Shown piece after piece: positions 8,955 through 17,714 of a stretch of 64,000 bases of DNA. This DNA is from Natronosalvus vescus (GTDB taxonomy: Archaea; Halobacteriota; Halobacteria; Halobacteriales; Natrialbaceae), in contig NZ_CP099546.1 in assembly GCF_023973145.1 (NCBI RefSeq), forward strand, positions 3,286,001 to 3,350,000. The letters are read 5' to 3'. The notes beneath the pieces were generated by a model. The model worked only from the letters and a program-made list of their open reading frames with translations. It was not told the DNA's origin and searched no databases. The stretch's first letter is position 1, and the number at the start of each line of letters is the position of its first letter. Both the position numbers and the translations under genes were made by a program.

Positions 8955-9413
8955 TCACGTTCGCTTTGGGGCGAGGTGGGCGAGTTTGAGCCAGAATTCC
9001 TCGATTGCTCGAGCAAGCTGATCGAACTCGTCAGCCGTCTCCGGCTTTTGCAGGTAGGCGTTCGCAAAGCGCTCGTACGCCTGGTTTACATCCGACGTTT
9101 CGCCCGATTCCGTGAGCACAAGCACAGGGATGTGTCTGCAGCCGGGGCGATCTTTGAGTTCGGCGAGGAGTTCGGTTCCACTCGCGTCGGGCAAATCGAG
9201 GTTGAGAAGCACCAGATCCGGTTGCGGTGTCTCCGAATAGTTCCCTCGCTGATTGATAAAGTCGAAGGCCTCGCTACTGGTGTGAACCACCGTGATGTTG
9301 TTCGTAAGCGTTGTCGCTTCGAACGATCTAACGAGCCCAGCAATGCTATCCGGTTCCGGTTCGACGAGAAGAACGTCGTAGGTTCGGTCACTACGTTGTC
9401 TGTACGTATCCAC
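8955..9413 (-). CDS. Receiver-only protein with Asn at the phosphorylation site
   Basis: The 152-residue protein has the layout of a single CheY-like receiver domain: DVLLVEPEPDS (strand 1), PDLVLLNLDLPDASG (strand 3), PVLVLTES (strand 4) and AYLQKP (strand 5). The T and K switch residues are kept, but the phospho-acceptor position is Asn, with an Asp two residues later. The acidic pair at the end of strand 1 is reduced to Glu-Pro. It may work without phosphorylation. I used the GTG at 9413; a TTG at 9464 would add 17 residues of atypical sequence. It lies downstream of a Bat-type regulator on the same strand. Confidence 0.75.
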   Translation of the reverse strand: MDTYRQRSDRTYDVLLVEPEPDSIAGLVRSFEATTLTNNITVVHTSSEAFDFINQRGNYSETPQPDLVLLNLDLPDASGTELLAELKDRPGCRHIPVLVLTESGETSDVNQAYERFANAYLQKPETADEFDQLARAIEEFWLKLAHLAPKRT

Positions 9414-9530
9414 ACCAATCTTGTATCGAATATAGAACAATGTACCCAAACCAACTTTGCCCAATTATTTTGGTTCGGTCTCCAGTGAGGACCAGGTGAT
9501 CGGAGCCAGAGAGTCCACCGTCTGTCTCAC

Positions 9531-10169
9531 CTACCCAAAAATCTGCCCAAACATCGCAGCCTGACCCCGCCGCAGTCGTTCGAGGAACGCCGATTTTCCG
9601 ATTCCCAACTCGTCTCCGACCTCGCTGGCGGTAACGGCTTTTGGTACCTGGAAGTACCCCATTTCGTAGGCGACCCGGAGGGCCGCTTCCTGTGCGGGCG
9701 TGAGATCCCATCGGCCAGCGACCGCTCGCTCGTCCTCGTCGCCGAGCGGATAAATTCGCTCGAGGGTCACGCCAACCGTTTCGCCGGCGGCCTCGAGGAC
9801 ACCCTCGAGGACGTTGTGGCCGACGACGGCCCCGGTGTAGCGTTCCTCGCCGCCGTCGTACTGGATCGAATCGACGAGGAAACCCGCGTCGATCAGCGCG
9901 TGGACGATACAGGGGTGACGGGACAGACACCGGTAGTTGATTCGGCCATCGGAGCGAGAGGCGTGCAGGTAGCGGAGCCGGTCGTCGTCGTCGAGCGTCT
10001 CGGTGAGACGGCCCTCTGCCGGCCCGCTACACCGCAAAAGCGTGTAACCGTCAGACCGACGCTGTGGCGGGCGGGCGTCGATACGTTGGCCGGTCACCCG
10101 CGTGGCGTCCGCCAGGGGACAGTGGTCGCCGGTGACGGCGAACTCGACGACGAGACACTCCTCGATCAC
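9531..10169 (-). CDS. Bat-type HTH regulator divergent from paaA
   Basis: The 212-residue protein ends in a Bat-type HTH (LTPAQEAALRVAYEMGYFQV, then KAVTASEVGDELGIGKSAF). The N-terminal part holds several Cys and His residues (CLVVEF, HCPLAD, RCLSRHPCIVH), a pattern seen in haloarchaeal Bat relatives that may bind metal or sense redox state. It is divergent from paaA across 83 nt with a shared AT-rich promoter, which makes it the prime candidate regulator of the phenylacetate genes. This role is inferred from position. Confidence 0.85.
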   Translation of the reverse strand: MIEECLVVEFAVTGDHCPLADATRVTGQRIDARPPQRRSDGYTLLRCSGPAEGRLTETLDDDDRLRYLHASRSDGRINYRCLSRHPCIVHALIDAGFLVDSIQYDGGEERYTGAVVGHNVLEGVLEAAGETVGVTLERIYPLGDEDERAVAGRWDLTPAQEAALRVAYEMGYFQVPKAVTASEVGDELGIGKSAFLERLRRGQAAMFGQIFG

Positions 10170-10190
10170 GCACGAAAATACGGCAGCTTG

Positions 10191-10200
10191 ATATATAAAT
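10191..10200. promoter_or_regulatory. Near-palindromic TATA element between bat-type gene and paaA
   Basis: The sequence ATATATAAAT lies 22-31 nt before the leftward regulator start and 53-62 nt before the rightward paaA start. It could serve as the TATA box for a leaderless regulator message and for a paaA message with a leader of about 30 nt. Confidence 0.6.
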
Positions 10201-10252
10201 GCCGCCTATGGGCGGGCTAACAGGTACGCCACTCGATCCCGAATAATTGATC

Positions 10253-11194
10253 ATGGATCTCGAGACGGTCAAACAGCGGGCTGAGCCGCGGGCGTTCAGT
10301 CCGAAAGACGACCTCCCCGAGGAGTACCGGAAGGCGGCGACCCGGATGATCCAGTTCCACGCGAACTCGGAAATTATGGGCGCGTACCTGGAGCGGCCGT
10401 TCATCCGACAGGCACCGTCGCTCGACCGAAAGCTCGCGTTCTCCGCGAAGGTACAGGACGAAATCGGTCACGGACAACTCCTGTACCGGGCGGCCGAATC
10501 CCTGGGAATCAAAACCCGCGACGAGATGCTCGACGAACTGGCCAACGGCGAGGGGAAGTTCCTCAACTGCTTCCACTACCCGATGGAGAAGTGGACCGAG
10601 ACGCCGATGATCGGCTTCTTCGTCGACGGCGCGGCGATGCGTCGCCAGGCCACGCTCAAGCGCTCGAGCTGGGAGCCCTACGCCCACGCCATGGACAAGG
10701 TCTGCTTCGAGGAGGGGTTCCACGTCAAACACGGCGAGGACATCCTGCGTGAACTCGCAACTGGGTCGCGGAAAGAACAGGAGATGGTTCAGGAGGCCTT
10801 CGACGTGTGGTGGCCACGCATCATCCAGTTCTTTGGCCCAACCGACGACAAGAGCACCCACCACGACTTCTCGAGCGAGGTCGGGCTCAAGATGATGAGC
10901 AATGACGAGCTTCGAAACGCCTTCCTGACGGCATACATCCCGAAGGCGAAGAAGTACGGACTCGAGATTCCGGACGAACCGCGGATCGAGAAGCGCGACG
11001 ACGGCACCTACAAAGTCGTCGAGGACGACCTCGACTGGGACGAGTTCTTCACCGTCGCCAAAAACGACTACGACGGGAGCTACGAACAGATCGGGAAGCG
11101 CCACGACACCCAGGAGGCCGTCGAGTGGGTGCGCAGCGTCCTCGACGAGAACGAACAGGCGGCGATGGGAACCGCCCCACAGGCGGCTGATTGA
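10253..11194 (+). CDS. paaA: 1,2-phenylacetyl-CoA epoxidase, catalytic subunit PaaA
   Basis: This 313-residue diiron oxygenase subunit inserts oxygen into the ring of phenylacetyl-CoA, the first committed step of aerobic phenylacetate breakdown. Diiron ligands are visible in AKVQDEIGHGQLLYRA (DEIGH) and CFEEGFHVKHGEDIL (EEGFH). Length matches bacterial PaaA. The ATG at 10253 is preferred over a TTG two codons earlier. It is the first gene of paaABCD, with the stop codon 2 nt before the paaB ATG. No PaaE reductase gene is in this window. Confidence 0.95.
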   Translation: MDLETVKQRAEPRAFSPKDDLPEEYRKAATRMIQFHANSEIMGAYLERPFIRQAPSLDRKLAFSAKVQDEIGHGQLLYRAAESLGIKTRDEMLDELANGEGKFLNCFHYPMEKWTETPMIGFFVDGAAMRRQATLKRSSWEPYAHAMDKVCFEEGFHVKHGEDILRELATGSRKEQEMVQEAFDVWWPRIIQFFGPTDDKSTHHDFSSEVGLKMMSNDELRNAFLTAYIPKAKKYGLEIPDEPRIEKRDDGTYKVVEDDLDWDEFFTVAKNDYDGSYEQIGKRHDTQEAVEWVRSVLDENEQAAMGTAPQAAD

Positions 11195-11196
11195 AC

Positions 11197-11535
11197 ATGA
11201 TCTGGGAAGTCTTTCGACAGGAGAAACCGGGTGGCTACCACACCCACTGTGGTAACGTACACGCGCCAGACGCCGAGATGGCGAAGCTGTTCGCCGAAAT
11301 CCAGCACGGACGGCGGAAACCGACCAACAGTCTTTGGGTCGTCCCACAACCGGAGGTCGCAGAAGTCGACACCGAGGACACGAACTTCGGGGGGACGACC
11401 GACAAGTCCTACCGATGGGCGATGACCTACAATCGCGTCGACGAGTCCTTCGCCGAAGAGGTTGCCGAGTCCCAGCGCGAACAGGAAACCGCCGACCGTG
11501 AACGAGACCAGGTCACCGCGGGTGGGAACCAATGA
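11197..11535 (+). CDS. paaB: 1,2-phenylacetyl-CoA epoxidase subunit PaaB
   Basis: The 112-residue protein carries the PaaB core (WEVFRQEKPGGYHTHCGNVH, then KPTNSLWVVPQPEV). PaaB stabilises the multicomponent epoxidase and bridges the PaaA-PaaC heterodimers. The C-terminal 25 residues are charged and probably disordered. Its stop overlaps the paaC start by 4 nt (ATGA), indicating coupled translation. Confidence 0.94.
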   Translation: MIWEVFRQEKPGGYHTHCGNVHAPDAEMAKLFAEIQHGRRKPTNSLWVVPQPEVAEVDTEDTNFGGTTDKSYRWAMTYNRVDESFAEEVAESQREQETADRERDQVTAGGNQ

Positions 11536-12389
11536 GCGCTATCGACCATCTGTCGAGACCCGACGACCTCGAGACCGACGAGCGCGAAGCCGTCGAAGCC
11601 CTGCTCTACCGACTGGCGGACGACGAGTTCGTCCTCGCCGAACGCTACACCGAGTGGCAGGTGCGCTCGCCGACGCTCGAGTCCGATCTCGCGCTCTCGA
11701 ACATCGCCCAGGACGAACTGGGCCACGCCCGCCTCTGGTACGACCTACTCGAGGACTTCGGCTACGAGGAGGCCGATCTGCTCTGGGAGCGCGACCCGTC
11801 CGACTTCAAACACTCGACGCTGGTCGAACTCCCGTTCGAATCGGGTGACTGGGCCGACGCCATCGTTCGCTCGTACCTGTACGACGAGGCCGAACACCTG
11901 CGCCTCGAGGCGCTCGAGGACTCCGCGTACCCCCGGATCGTCGACCGCGTCGGCAAGGTGCAGGGCGAGGAGCGGTATCACCGCGAGCACGCCACGAACT
12001 GGCTCGAGCGACTGTCGTCGACCGACGACGGCCGCGAGCGCGTCCAGGCGGCCGTCGACCGGCTCTTCCCGCACGCGCTGACGCTGTTTGAACCCGTGAA
12101 CCCGGAACTCGAAGCTCGTATCGACGAGTACGGCATCCGAACCCGGTCGCTCGACGAACTGGGCGAGACGTGGCTCGAGACGGTCGTCCCCTTCCTCGAG
12201 TCGCTCGGCATCGAGACGCCGGTGTCTGACAGCCACGAGGTGACGGAGAACGACCTCCCCGAGGTGCGTGGACGGGACGGCACCCACACCGACGAGTGGT
12301 TCGACCTCTACGACGAGTTCACCCACACCTACCGCGAACTCGGGCGTACGAGCGCGGATCGGATTATGGCAGATCCAGACGACGAGTAA
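11532..12389 (+). CDS. paaC: 1,2-phenylacetyl-CoA epoxidase structural subunit PaaC
   Basis: The 285-residue ferritin-like protein is the non-catalytic partner of PaaA. It keeps the helical motif IAQDELGHARLWYDLLEDFG and a later EERYHREHATNW, but in this family the diiron site is incomplete. It has the length typical of PaaC with an extra C-terminal segment. It overlaps paaB by 4 nt and is followed 30 nt later by paaD, so it is in the same operon. Confidence 0.94.
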   Translation: MSAIDHLSRPDDLETDEREAVEALLYRLADDEFVLAERYTEWQVRSPTLESDLALSNIAQDELGHARLWYDLLEDFGYEEADLLWERDPSDFKHSTLVELPFESGDWADAIVRSYLYDEAEHLRLEALEDSAYPRIVDRVGKVQGEERYHREHATNWLERLSSTDDGRERVQAAVDRLFPHALTLFEPVNPELEARIDEYGIRTRSLDELGETWLETVVPFLESLGIETPVSDSHEVTENDLPEVRGRDGTHTDEWFDLYDEFTHTYRELGRTSADRIMADPDDE

Positions 12390-12419
12390 CGACGATCCGA
12401 CCACCAAGGTTTCATCACT

Positions 12420-12950
12420 ATGACCGACGACACAACACCCACTGACCCCTCGAAGGCCGCCGTAGACGGTCGTCACGACGTCGACGTCGCGTTCAATCCC
12501 GACGCCGACGCCGGGGCGACTCCCTGTGCGTACACCGAGTACGTCGAACGCGGCGACGTCGACGGCCTCCCGGCGACCGGAGAGGACGCCACAGGCCTCG
12601 AGCGCGCCGTCTGGGACGCCCTCTACGCGGTCGAAGACCCGGAGATGCCCGTCTCCATCGTCGACCTCGGGCTGATCTACGGCGTCGAACTCGAGGCCGA
12701 CTCAAGCGACGAGGAGACGGCTGCAGGCGCTACTGCGGAGAACGACGCCCACGTTCGCGTCATCATGACGCTCACCTACACCGGCTGTCCGGCCCGAAAG
12801 ATGCTCACCGAAGAAGTACGAGAAGCAGCGGCCTCGCCCGACGGCGTCGCCTCGGCCGAGCTCGAACTCGTCTGGAGCCCCGAGTGGTCGCTCGATATGG
12901 TGACCGACCAGGGGAAAACCGACCTGCGCGAATTCGGACTGAGTGTCTAA
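12420..12950 (+). CDS. paaD: PaaD N-terminal (MIP18/DUF59) part
   Basis: The 176-residue protein contains the DUF59 fold of PaaD: VWDALYAVEDPEMPVSIVDL, LIYGVELE, and TLTYTGCPARKMLTEEV with the conserved Cys. PaaD is needed to mature or assemble the epoxidase, probably by iron-sulfur or iron delivery. Bacterial PaaD ends in a zinc ribbon, but here the protein stops before it, and the ribbon is encoded by the next small ORF 1 nt later. A 17-residue acidic insertion (residues about 99-115) interrupts the fold. Confidence 0.92.
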   Translation: MTDDTTPTDPSKAAVDGRHDVDVAFNPDADAGATPCAYTEYVERGDVDGLPATGEDATGLERAVWDALYAVEDPEMPVSIVDLGLIYGVELEADSSDEETAAGATAENDAHVRVIMTLTYTGCPARKMLTEEVREAAASPDGVASAELELVWSPEWSLDMVTDQGKTDLREFGLSV

Positions 12951-12951
12951 C

Positions 12952-13122
12952 ATGCGACGAACGACCGATCCCAGCGTGCAGACGACCGGCGACGAAACCG
13001 GTGCGGAGTGTCCGTACTGTGGCTCGACGAATACCGTACGCGAACACCCGAGGGGGCCCTCGTTGTGCCGGTCGATGCACTACTGTCAGGGCTGTGAGCA
13101 GCCGTTCGAGAAGTTCGAGTAA
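12952..13122 (+). CDS. PaaD zinc-ribbon part encoded as a separate small protein
   Basis: This 56-residue ORF starts 1 nt after the paaD stop. It contains ECPYCGSTNTVREHPRGPSL and then CRSMHYCQGCEQPFEKF, which together match the C-terminal ribbon of bacterial PaaD (CPxCGS, a central C, CxxCxxPF near the end). Four of the cysteines can form a zinc site. It is in the same operon as paaABC and is probably produced together with the DUF59 part. The product is too short for many gene finders. It may equally be a dedicated small assembly factor. Confidence 0.85.
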   Translation: MRRTTDPSVQTTGDETGAECPYCGSTNTVREHPRGPSLCRSMHYCQGCEQPFEKFE

Positions 13123-13222
13123 CGGATTTCGGCAGGTCACCCTCGAGCAATAGTGTGGGTGCTGGTGACACTCGAGTATCCGAAACAGTACGCTTAGGAG
13201 ACTCCATTTCCTACGTTCTTGC

Positions 13223-13702
13223 GTGAATCGTCGTAGCGTCCTCCAAACGGCCAGCGTCGCCGCGCTCGCAAGCGTCGCCGGCTGCCTGAGCGGGGTACGA
13301 GATCATTTTACTGGCGAGTTTCGGACGAACGCCCCCATAGAGATTTACAGCGAGGCGGAGCTCCCATACAACATCGTGGTCGAGGCCCACGAACAGGGAA
13401 CGGGGAGACAGACCTACGACCAGAGCTTCAACGTGATCCCTGGCGAGCGCGTCGCTCCCCAGAACGTCCAGCGAAGCGACCAGCACTTCCGTGTCACCCG
13501 CTATGGCTACGACGGGCGGGACGGCGGGCCGGGCGAGGACTTCGTCGCCACCGATATAATTTCCGCTGACACCCAGTTGGTGAGTATCCGTATCCACGAC
13601 GATGACCTCGAACTCGAGGTCATCGACGACATTTCGCAGGCCGAAGCTGAACAGGACGAACTCGAGGAGGAGGCAGACGAAGCGAACACGACCGAGTCCT
13701 GA
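13223..13702 (+). CDS. Tat-exported lipoprotein, function unknown
   Basis: The 159-residue protein begins at a GTG with MNRRSVLQTASVAALASVAG followed by Cys, a twin-arginine signal with a lipobox typical of haloarchaeal lipoproteins. Mature residues 25-125 form a beta-rich domain (IEIYSEAELPYNIVVE). The last 35 residues are a highly acidic tail. The protein probably sits on the outer face of the membrane. It stands alone between the paa operon and the YcaO gene, with which it converges. Confidence 0.82.
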   Translation: MNRRSVLQTASVAALASVAGCLSGVRDHFTGEFRTNAPIEIYSEAELPYNIVVEAHEQGTGRQTYDQSFNVIPGERVAPQNVQRSDQHFRVTRYGYDGRDGGPGEDFVATDIISADTQLVSIRIHDDDLELEVIDDISQAEAEQDELEEEADEANTTES

Positions 13703-13748
13703 TCGAGTCCCTTCGTGGCCACTTTATCGATAGTCCCGTCAGGAACAC

Positions 13749-15509
13749 TCAGGGATACGGATGGAATTCCCGCTCGAGCCGTGGCTCGAATCCGAGTTCC
13801 TCGGGAACCGTTTCGGCCCGCTCGGCGAAGTACGGATCCCTCGTAAAGAGCGGCTGCGCTTCCGGTACCACGACTCGCACGGCCTCGAAGCCGAGCCGTT
13901 CGACGTCGCGTGTCGTCAGCCGTGCCGCGTACGGGGTCAACCCACTCTCGGTGACTCGCTCGAGCAATTTCTCGAGTCCCGTGGAACCGGTCGGTGTCGG
14001 ATTCGGGCCGACGCTGTCGGCTGGAACCGTCGGTTCGACGTCGACCAGTGAGCGAGCCCGCTCTGGGAACGCGCCGTACTCACCGATCGCGCCACCGGCC
14101 TGGTCTGCGTCGTCGGGGCCGATACCTCGCAGTTCCATCCAGTTCTGGAGCGCTTCCTCGAGTGCACTGACGGCCGCCCGGTCGCCGTCGAGGGCGGCCG
14201 CCGAGCCGATGGCGAAGTGGGGCCAGAGCTCGTCGTATGCGGCTGTCTCGACCTCGAGGTCGCGGTGGACGGCGACGGCGACGACGGGGACATCGACGTC
14301 CTGAGTACACAGCAATGCCGTCGTCTCTAGCCCCTCACTTCTGGCTCGTTTTTGGAGGGCCACAAAGTCCTCGTGGTCGACCTCGAGGCCGAGTGGCTCG
14401 AACGTCGAGTACCACGAGAGCATCGTCCCGTCCCGTTCGACGACCTCGGTGAGTCCCGAGATGAGCGCGTCGGTCATCGACGAGCCGAGACCGAGACCGG
14501 TCGTGATCGACGGCACCAGCGCCTCCCCCGGTTGTGGAAACTGGACGGCCGCGGCAGGAAGGAACGCTTTCTCACCCGTCTCGAGGTTCCTCCCCTCGAC
14601 CCAGCGGTGCTCGTCTGCCGGATCGTACGCCGGCGATCCCTCCCGACGAGGTAAGTCGGTGGGTGGGACGGCGTTCTCCAGTTCGTCTTCGGTGGCGTGG
14701 ACGAAGTCGGCGTCTCGGTAGGTGCCGGCGCAGTACCGCTCGAGCCCCTCACCGACGGCTTTCATCAGTGCCGTGTTCCAGTCGATGGCACAGCCGGCAG
14801 ACTGGGTCGGCGCGCTCGCGTCGCTGAACGCCGTGGTATCGGCCGTCGTCGCGAGGTAGTACGGTAGCGGGAAGGACTCGAGTTCGCCGATGGTCTCGAT
14901 GAGCCCGACGCGGTCGTCGATGGTCAGTTCGGCTCGTTCGACGGCGTTCTCGAGCGAAAGTGAGGCGTCGGCAGTCTGGTCGATCGATCGATCCCGTCCG
15001 CTCGTGGCACAGGTGCAGTCGGGAACTGGAAGCAGGTTTCGTCTGGCGTATGGCACCTCGCGAACCTGGCCGAGGATCGTCGGCTCCTCGCCGCTGAACA
15101 GCCGAATGCACTCTCGACCAGCAATCGCCCCGGCGAGTCTGGCCGCGCTGCGGTTCGCCCGTGGCCGCGTTTCGGCGGGTTCGTCGTCCTTCGTCGAGGC
15201 GACGCGCGAGCGAAGGCACTCGAAGCATCCGGTCTGAGGCGAAAAGCCCGTGACCGCTGCGTCGACTTCCTCGAGTGCCATACCACCGGCGCCTCCGATC
15301 TCGACGGCGATCCATGGCGTGTTGCCCGTCCGAGCCGCGACATTCGCCTCTTCGAAGCGAACGGCGCGGACGACGTCGCTTACGACGCCAAAACGGGCGT
15401 CCTCGAGATCGGCCGGTTCAGCATCGACGACGGTGACCGACTCGACGTCTTCGAAAGCGGCGACAACCGCTGCGCGGACAGGGTCGTCACCGACGACGTG
15501 TACATCCAT
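13749..15509 (-). CDS. YcaO-domain protein fused to an E1/cyclodehydratase-like N-terminus
   Basis: The 586-residue protein has two parts. Residues 1-170 resemble the E1-like partner of azoline cyclodehydratases, with PQTGCFECLRSR and PDCTCA offering a four-Cys zinc site. Residues 190-560 are YcaO. One ATP-binding segment is AGCAIDWNTALMKAVGEGLE followed by RY; another is TGLGLGSSMTDALISGLTEV followed by VERDG. YcaO enzymes use ATP to activate peptide amides, forming azolines or thioamides. No precursor peptide, oxidase or transporter gene is adjacent, so the substrate is unknown. I preferred the ATG at 15509 over a GTG four codons upstream. Confidence 0.88.
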   Translation of the reverse strand: MDVHVVGDDPVRAAVVAAFEDVESVTVVDAEPADLEDARFGVVSDVVRAVRFEEANVAARTGNTPWIAVEIGGAGGMALEEVDAAVTGFSPQTGCFECLRSRVASTKDDEPAETRPRANRSAARLAGAIAGRECIRLFSGEEPTILGQVREVPYARRNLLPVPDCTCATSGRDRSIDQTADASLSLENAVERAELTIDDRVGLIETIGELESFPLPYYLATTADTTAFSDASAPTQSAGCAIDWNTALMKAVGEGLERYCAGTYRDADFVHATEDELENAVPPTDLPRREGSPAYDPADEHRWVEGRNLETGEKAFLPAAAVQFPQPGEALVPSITTGLGLGSSMTDALISGLTEVVERDGTMLSWYSTFEPLGLEVDHEDFVALQKRARSEGLETTALLCTQDVDVPVVAVAVHRDLEVETAAYDELWPHFAIGSAAALDGDRAAVSALEEALQNWMELRGIGPDDADQAGGAIGEYGAFPERARSLVDVEPTVPADSVGPNPTPTGSTGLEKLLERVTESGLTPYAARLTTRDVERLGFEAVRVVVPEAQPLFTRDPYFAERAETVPEELGFEPRLEREFHPYP

Positions 15510-15628
15510 ACGCTGACCCACTCACGCGGGGACAAAAAACACGCCGTTCTCGGAACGAGGTGTGCTCGAGTGGTCGAAACAATTCGGCTCGAGCGGTGGT
15601 GTCACATTCTGCCCCTGCTCACAATGCC

Positions 15629-16324
15629 TTACGCGCGCTCCCCGAACGTCCGTGGGGCGCCCTCGGTCGGCATCGCCCAGTCGATGGCGTTGCGGATGAC
15701 CCGCTGGATCTCCGGGTTCTCGTAGATTGGAATCGTCTCGTGGCCGGGTCGGAAGTAAAAGATTCGACCGCTGCCACGACGGTAACAACAGCCGCTGCGG
15801 AACACTTCGCCGCCCTCGAACCAGCTCGTAAAGACGAGTCGATCGGGCTCCGGAATATCGAACGGTTCGCCGTACATTTCGGTTTCGGGCAGTTCGATGT
15901 ACTCATCCAACCCGTCGGCGATGGGATGGCCGGGGTCGACTACCCACAACCGTTCGAGGCCATCGTCCTCACGCCACTGGAGGCTACAGGTCGTCCCCAT
16001 CAGTCGCTTGAATATCTTCGAGTAATGCCCCGAGTGTAAGACGATCAGTCCCATCCCCTCGAGTACCCGCTCGTGGATGCGGTCGACGATGTCGTCGTCG
16101 ACCTCGTCGTGGGCTAGGTGGGCCCACCAGCAGAGGACGTCCGTTTCCTCGAGGACGTCGCTGGTGAGGCCGTGTTGTGGTTCGTCGAGGGTTGCCGTCC
16201 GTACCTCATAGTCATCCTCGAGAAAGTCAGCGATCGTCGCGTGGATGCCGTCTGGGTAGACGGCTGCGACCTCATCGTCGTCTTGCTCGTGTCGGAACTC
16301 GTTCCAGACGGTTACGGTAGGCAT
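15629..16324 (-). CDS. ThuA-domain protein (class I glutamine amidotransferase-like fold)
   Basis: The 231-residue protein begins [20 protein letters not shown] and has the ThuA pattern: [40 protein letters not shown], and [14 protein letters not shown] near the end. ThuA proteins occur in sugar operons, including trehalose and inositol catabolism; their exact chemistry is unsettled. The longest frame begins at 16483, but the upstream residues are not family-like, so I start at 16324. It is divergent from a Gfo/Idh-type dehydrogenase across 283 nt, a common pairing. Confidence 0.9.
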   Translation of the reverse strand: MPTVTVWNEFRHEQDDDEVAAVYPDGIHATIADFLEDDYEVRTATLDEPQHGLTSDVLEETDVLCWWAHLAHDEVDDDIVDRIHERVLEGMGLIVLHSGHYSKIFKRLMGTTCSLQWREDDGLERLWVVDPGHPIADGLDEYIELPETEMYGEPFDIPEPDRLVFTSWFEGGEVFRSGCCYRRGSGRIFYFRPGHETIPIYENPEIQRVIRNAIDWAMPTEGAPRTFGERA

Positions 16325-16607
16325 TGGCTGACTCTGGCGTCCCCTGCGTGATAGGTGGGCCGGTTCCGGCGGGGGTTGGCAGGATCGCAAGTTCATATTT
16401 GTCAGAATAAATGGGCCGCTTACAGAAAGATAATCATCTTTCACGCAAAATACGTTCGAATCTCTAGAGGAACCGGGACACAACCCTTATTTTGCTAGCC
16501 ACCTCCTTTCCATCTATGAACCGCCCGCCCCGTGATCGACCCCACTCGAAATGGAGCATTGATCGACTCTCTCGACGCTCTGTATCGAGGCAATCGGAGG
16601 TTACCGT

Positions 16608-17714
16608 ATGATCGAACAGGACATTGGCATCGGTATCGTCGGGCTGGGCGGGATGGGGCAACTCCACGCCTCGAACATGCGCGAGGAGGGTGCTGAAATC
16701 GTCGCGGGTGCCGATCTGGTACCTGAAAAGCGAGAACAGTTCGGGCTCGAGTTCGACGCTGAAACGTACGACTCCCACGAAGCGCTCGTCGCCGACGCCG
16801 ATGTCGACGCTGTCGTCGTCACGACGCCAAACAAGTTTCACGAACCGATTTCTGTCGTCGCCCTCGAAGCCGGCCACCACGTCCTCGTCGAAAAGCCACT
16901 TGCACACACACTCGAGAGCGCCGAACGGCTTGCGAGAGTCGCTGAAGACGCCGAGGGGATCTGTATGGTCGGCTTCCACAATCGGCATGCGGCGTCGTCA
17001 ACGATGTTCGATGCGTACAAAGCCGATGGCCGCTTCGGCGAGTTGACCCACGTCGAAGCGAACTACGTTCGACGGCGCGGTGTCCCCGGTCCGGGATCCT
17101 GGTTCACGAACCCGGATCTCGCCGGCGGCGGTGCACTGCTCGACATCGGTGTGCACGCTATCGACCTCGCCCTCTATACACTCGACTTCCCCGAGGTGAT
17201 CGAAGTGTCGGGCGTCGCTCGAACCACCTTCGGCACCGACGAGGACTACGCTGATCCGGATGGCTTTGGTAGCAACTGGAATGCCGAGGCCGAGACCTAC
17301 GAAGTCGACGACTCCGTCACCGCGCTGATCCGCTGTGCGGGCGGTCAGACGATCTCGCTCGAGGCTGGCTGGGCGACCAACCGCGAATCGAGTATGGAGT
17401 TCCACGTCCGCGGAACCGAGGCTGGCGCACAGTTCGAAATCGGCGACTCCGACCTCCGGATCATCGGCGCGAGCACCGCCGGCTGTGATCATTACGCAGA
17501 CGCCGAACTCACCGGCGACGCGTCGGTAACGGGCCATTACGAACAGGATCGTCGCTTCCTCGAGACGATCGAAACCGGCGTCGAACCGACGACGAACACC
17601 ATCGAGGAAGCGTTGACGGTACAGCGGGTGATCGACGCCATCTACCGCTCGAGCGAAGGCGGCCGGTCGGTCAGTCTCGAATCCGAAGCGGAGCCGGTTC
17701 AGCGCACGAACTAA
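16608..17714 (+). CDS. Gfo/Idh/MocA-family NAD(P)-dependent dehydrogenase
   Basis: This 368-residue oxidoreductase has an N-terminal Rossmann fold (GIGIVGLGGMGQLHASNM) and the EKP motif in HHVLVEKPLAHTLESA, where Lys contacts the cofactor and substrate. The C-terminal domain has DIGVHAIDLALYTL with the catalytic His and Asp. The family oxidises or epimerises sugars and inositols. Together with divergent ThuA it suggests a small carbohydrate-processing locus. The substrate cannot be assigned from the sequence. Confidence 0.92.
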   Translation: MIEQDIGIGIVGLGGMGQLHASNMREEGAEIVAGADLVPEKREQFGLEFDAETYDSHEALVADADVDAVVVTTPNKFHEPISVVALEAGHHVLVEKPLAHTLESAERLARVAEDAEGICMVGFHNRHAASSTMFDAYKADGRFGELTHVEANYVRRRGVPGPGSWFTNPDLAGGGALLDIGVHAIDLALYTLDFPEVIEVSGVARTTFGTDEDYADPDGFGSNWNAEAETYEVDDSVTALIRCAGGQTISLEAGWATNRESSMEFHVRGTEAGAQFEIGDSDLRIIGASTAGCDHYADAELTGDASVTGHYEQDRRFLETIETGVEPTTNTIEEALTVQRVIDAIYRSSEGGRSVSLESEAEPVQRTN

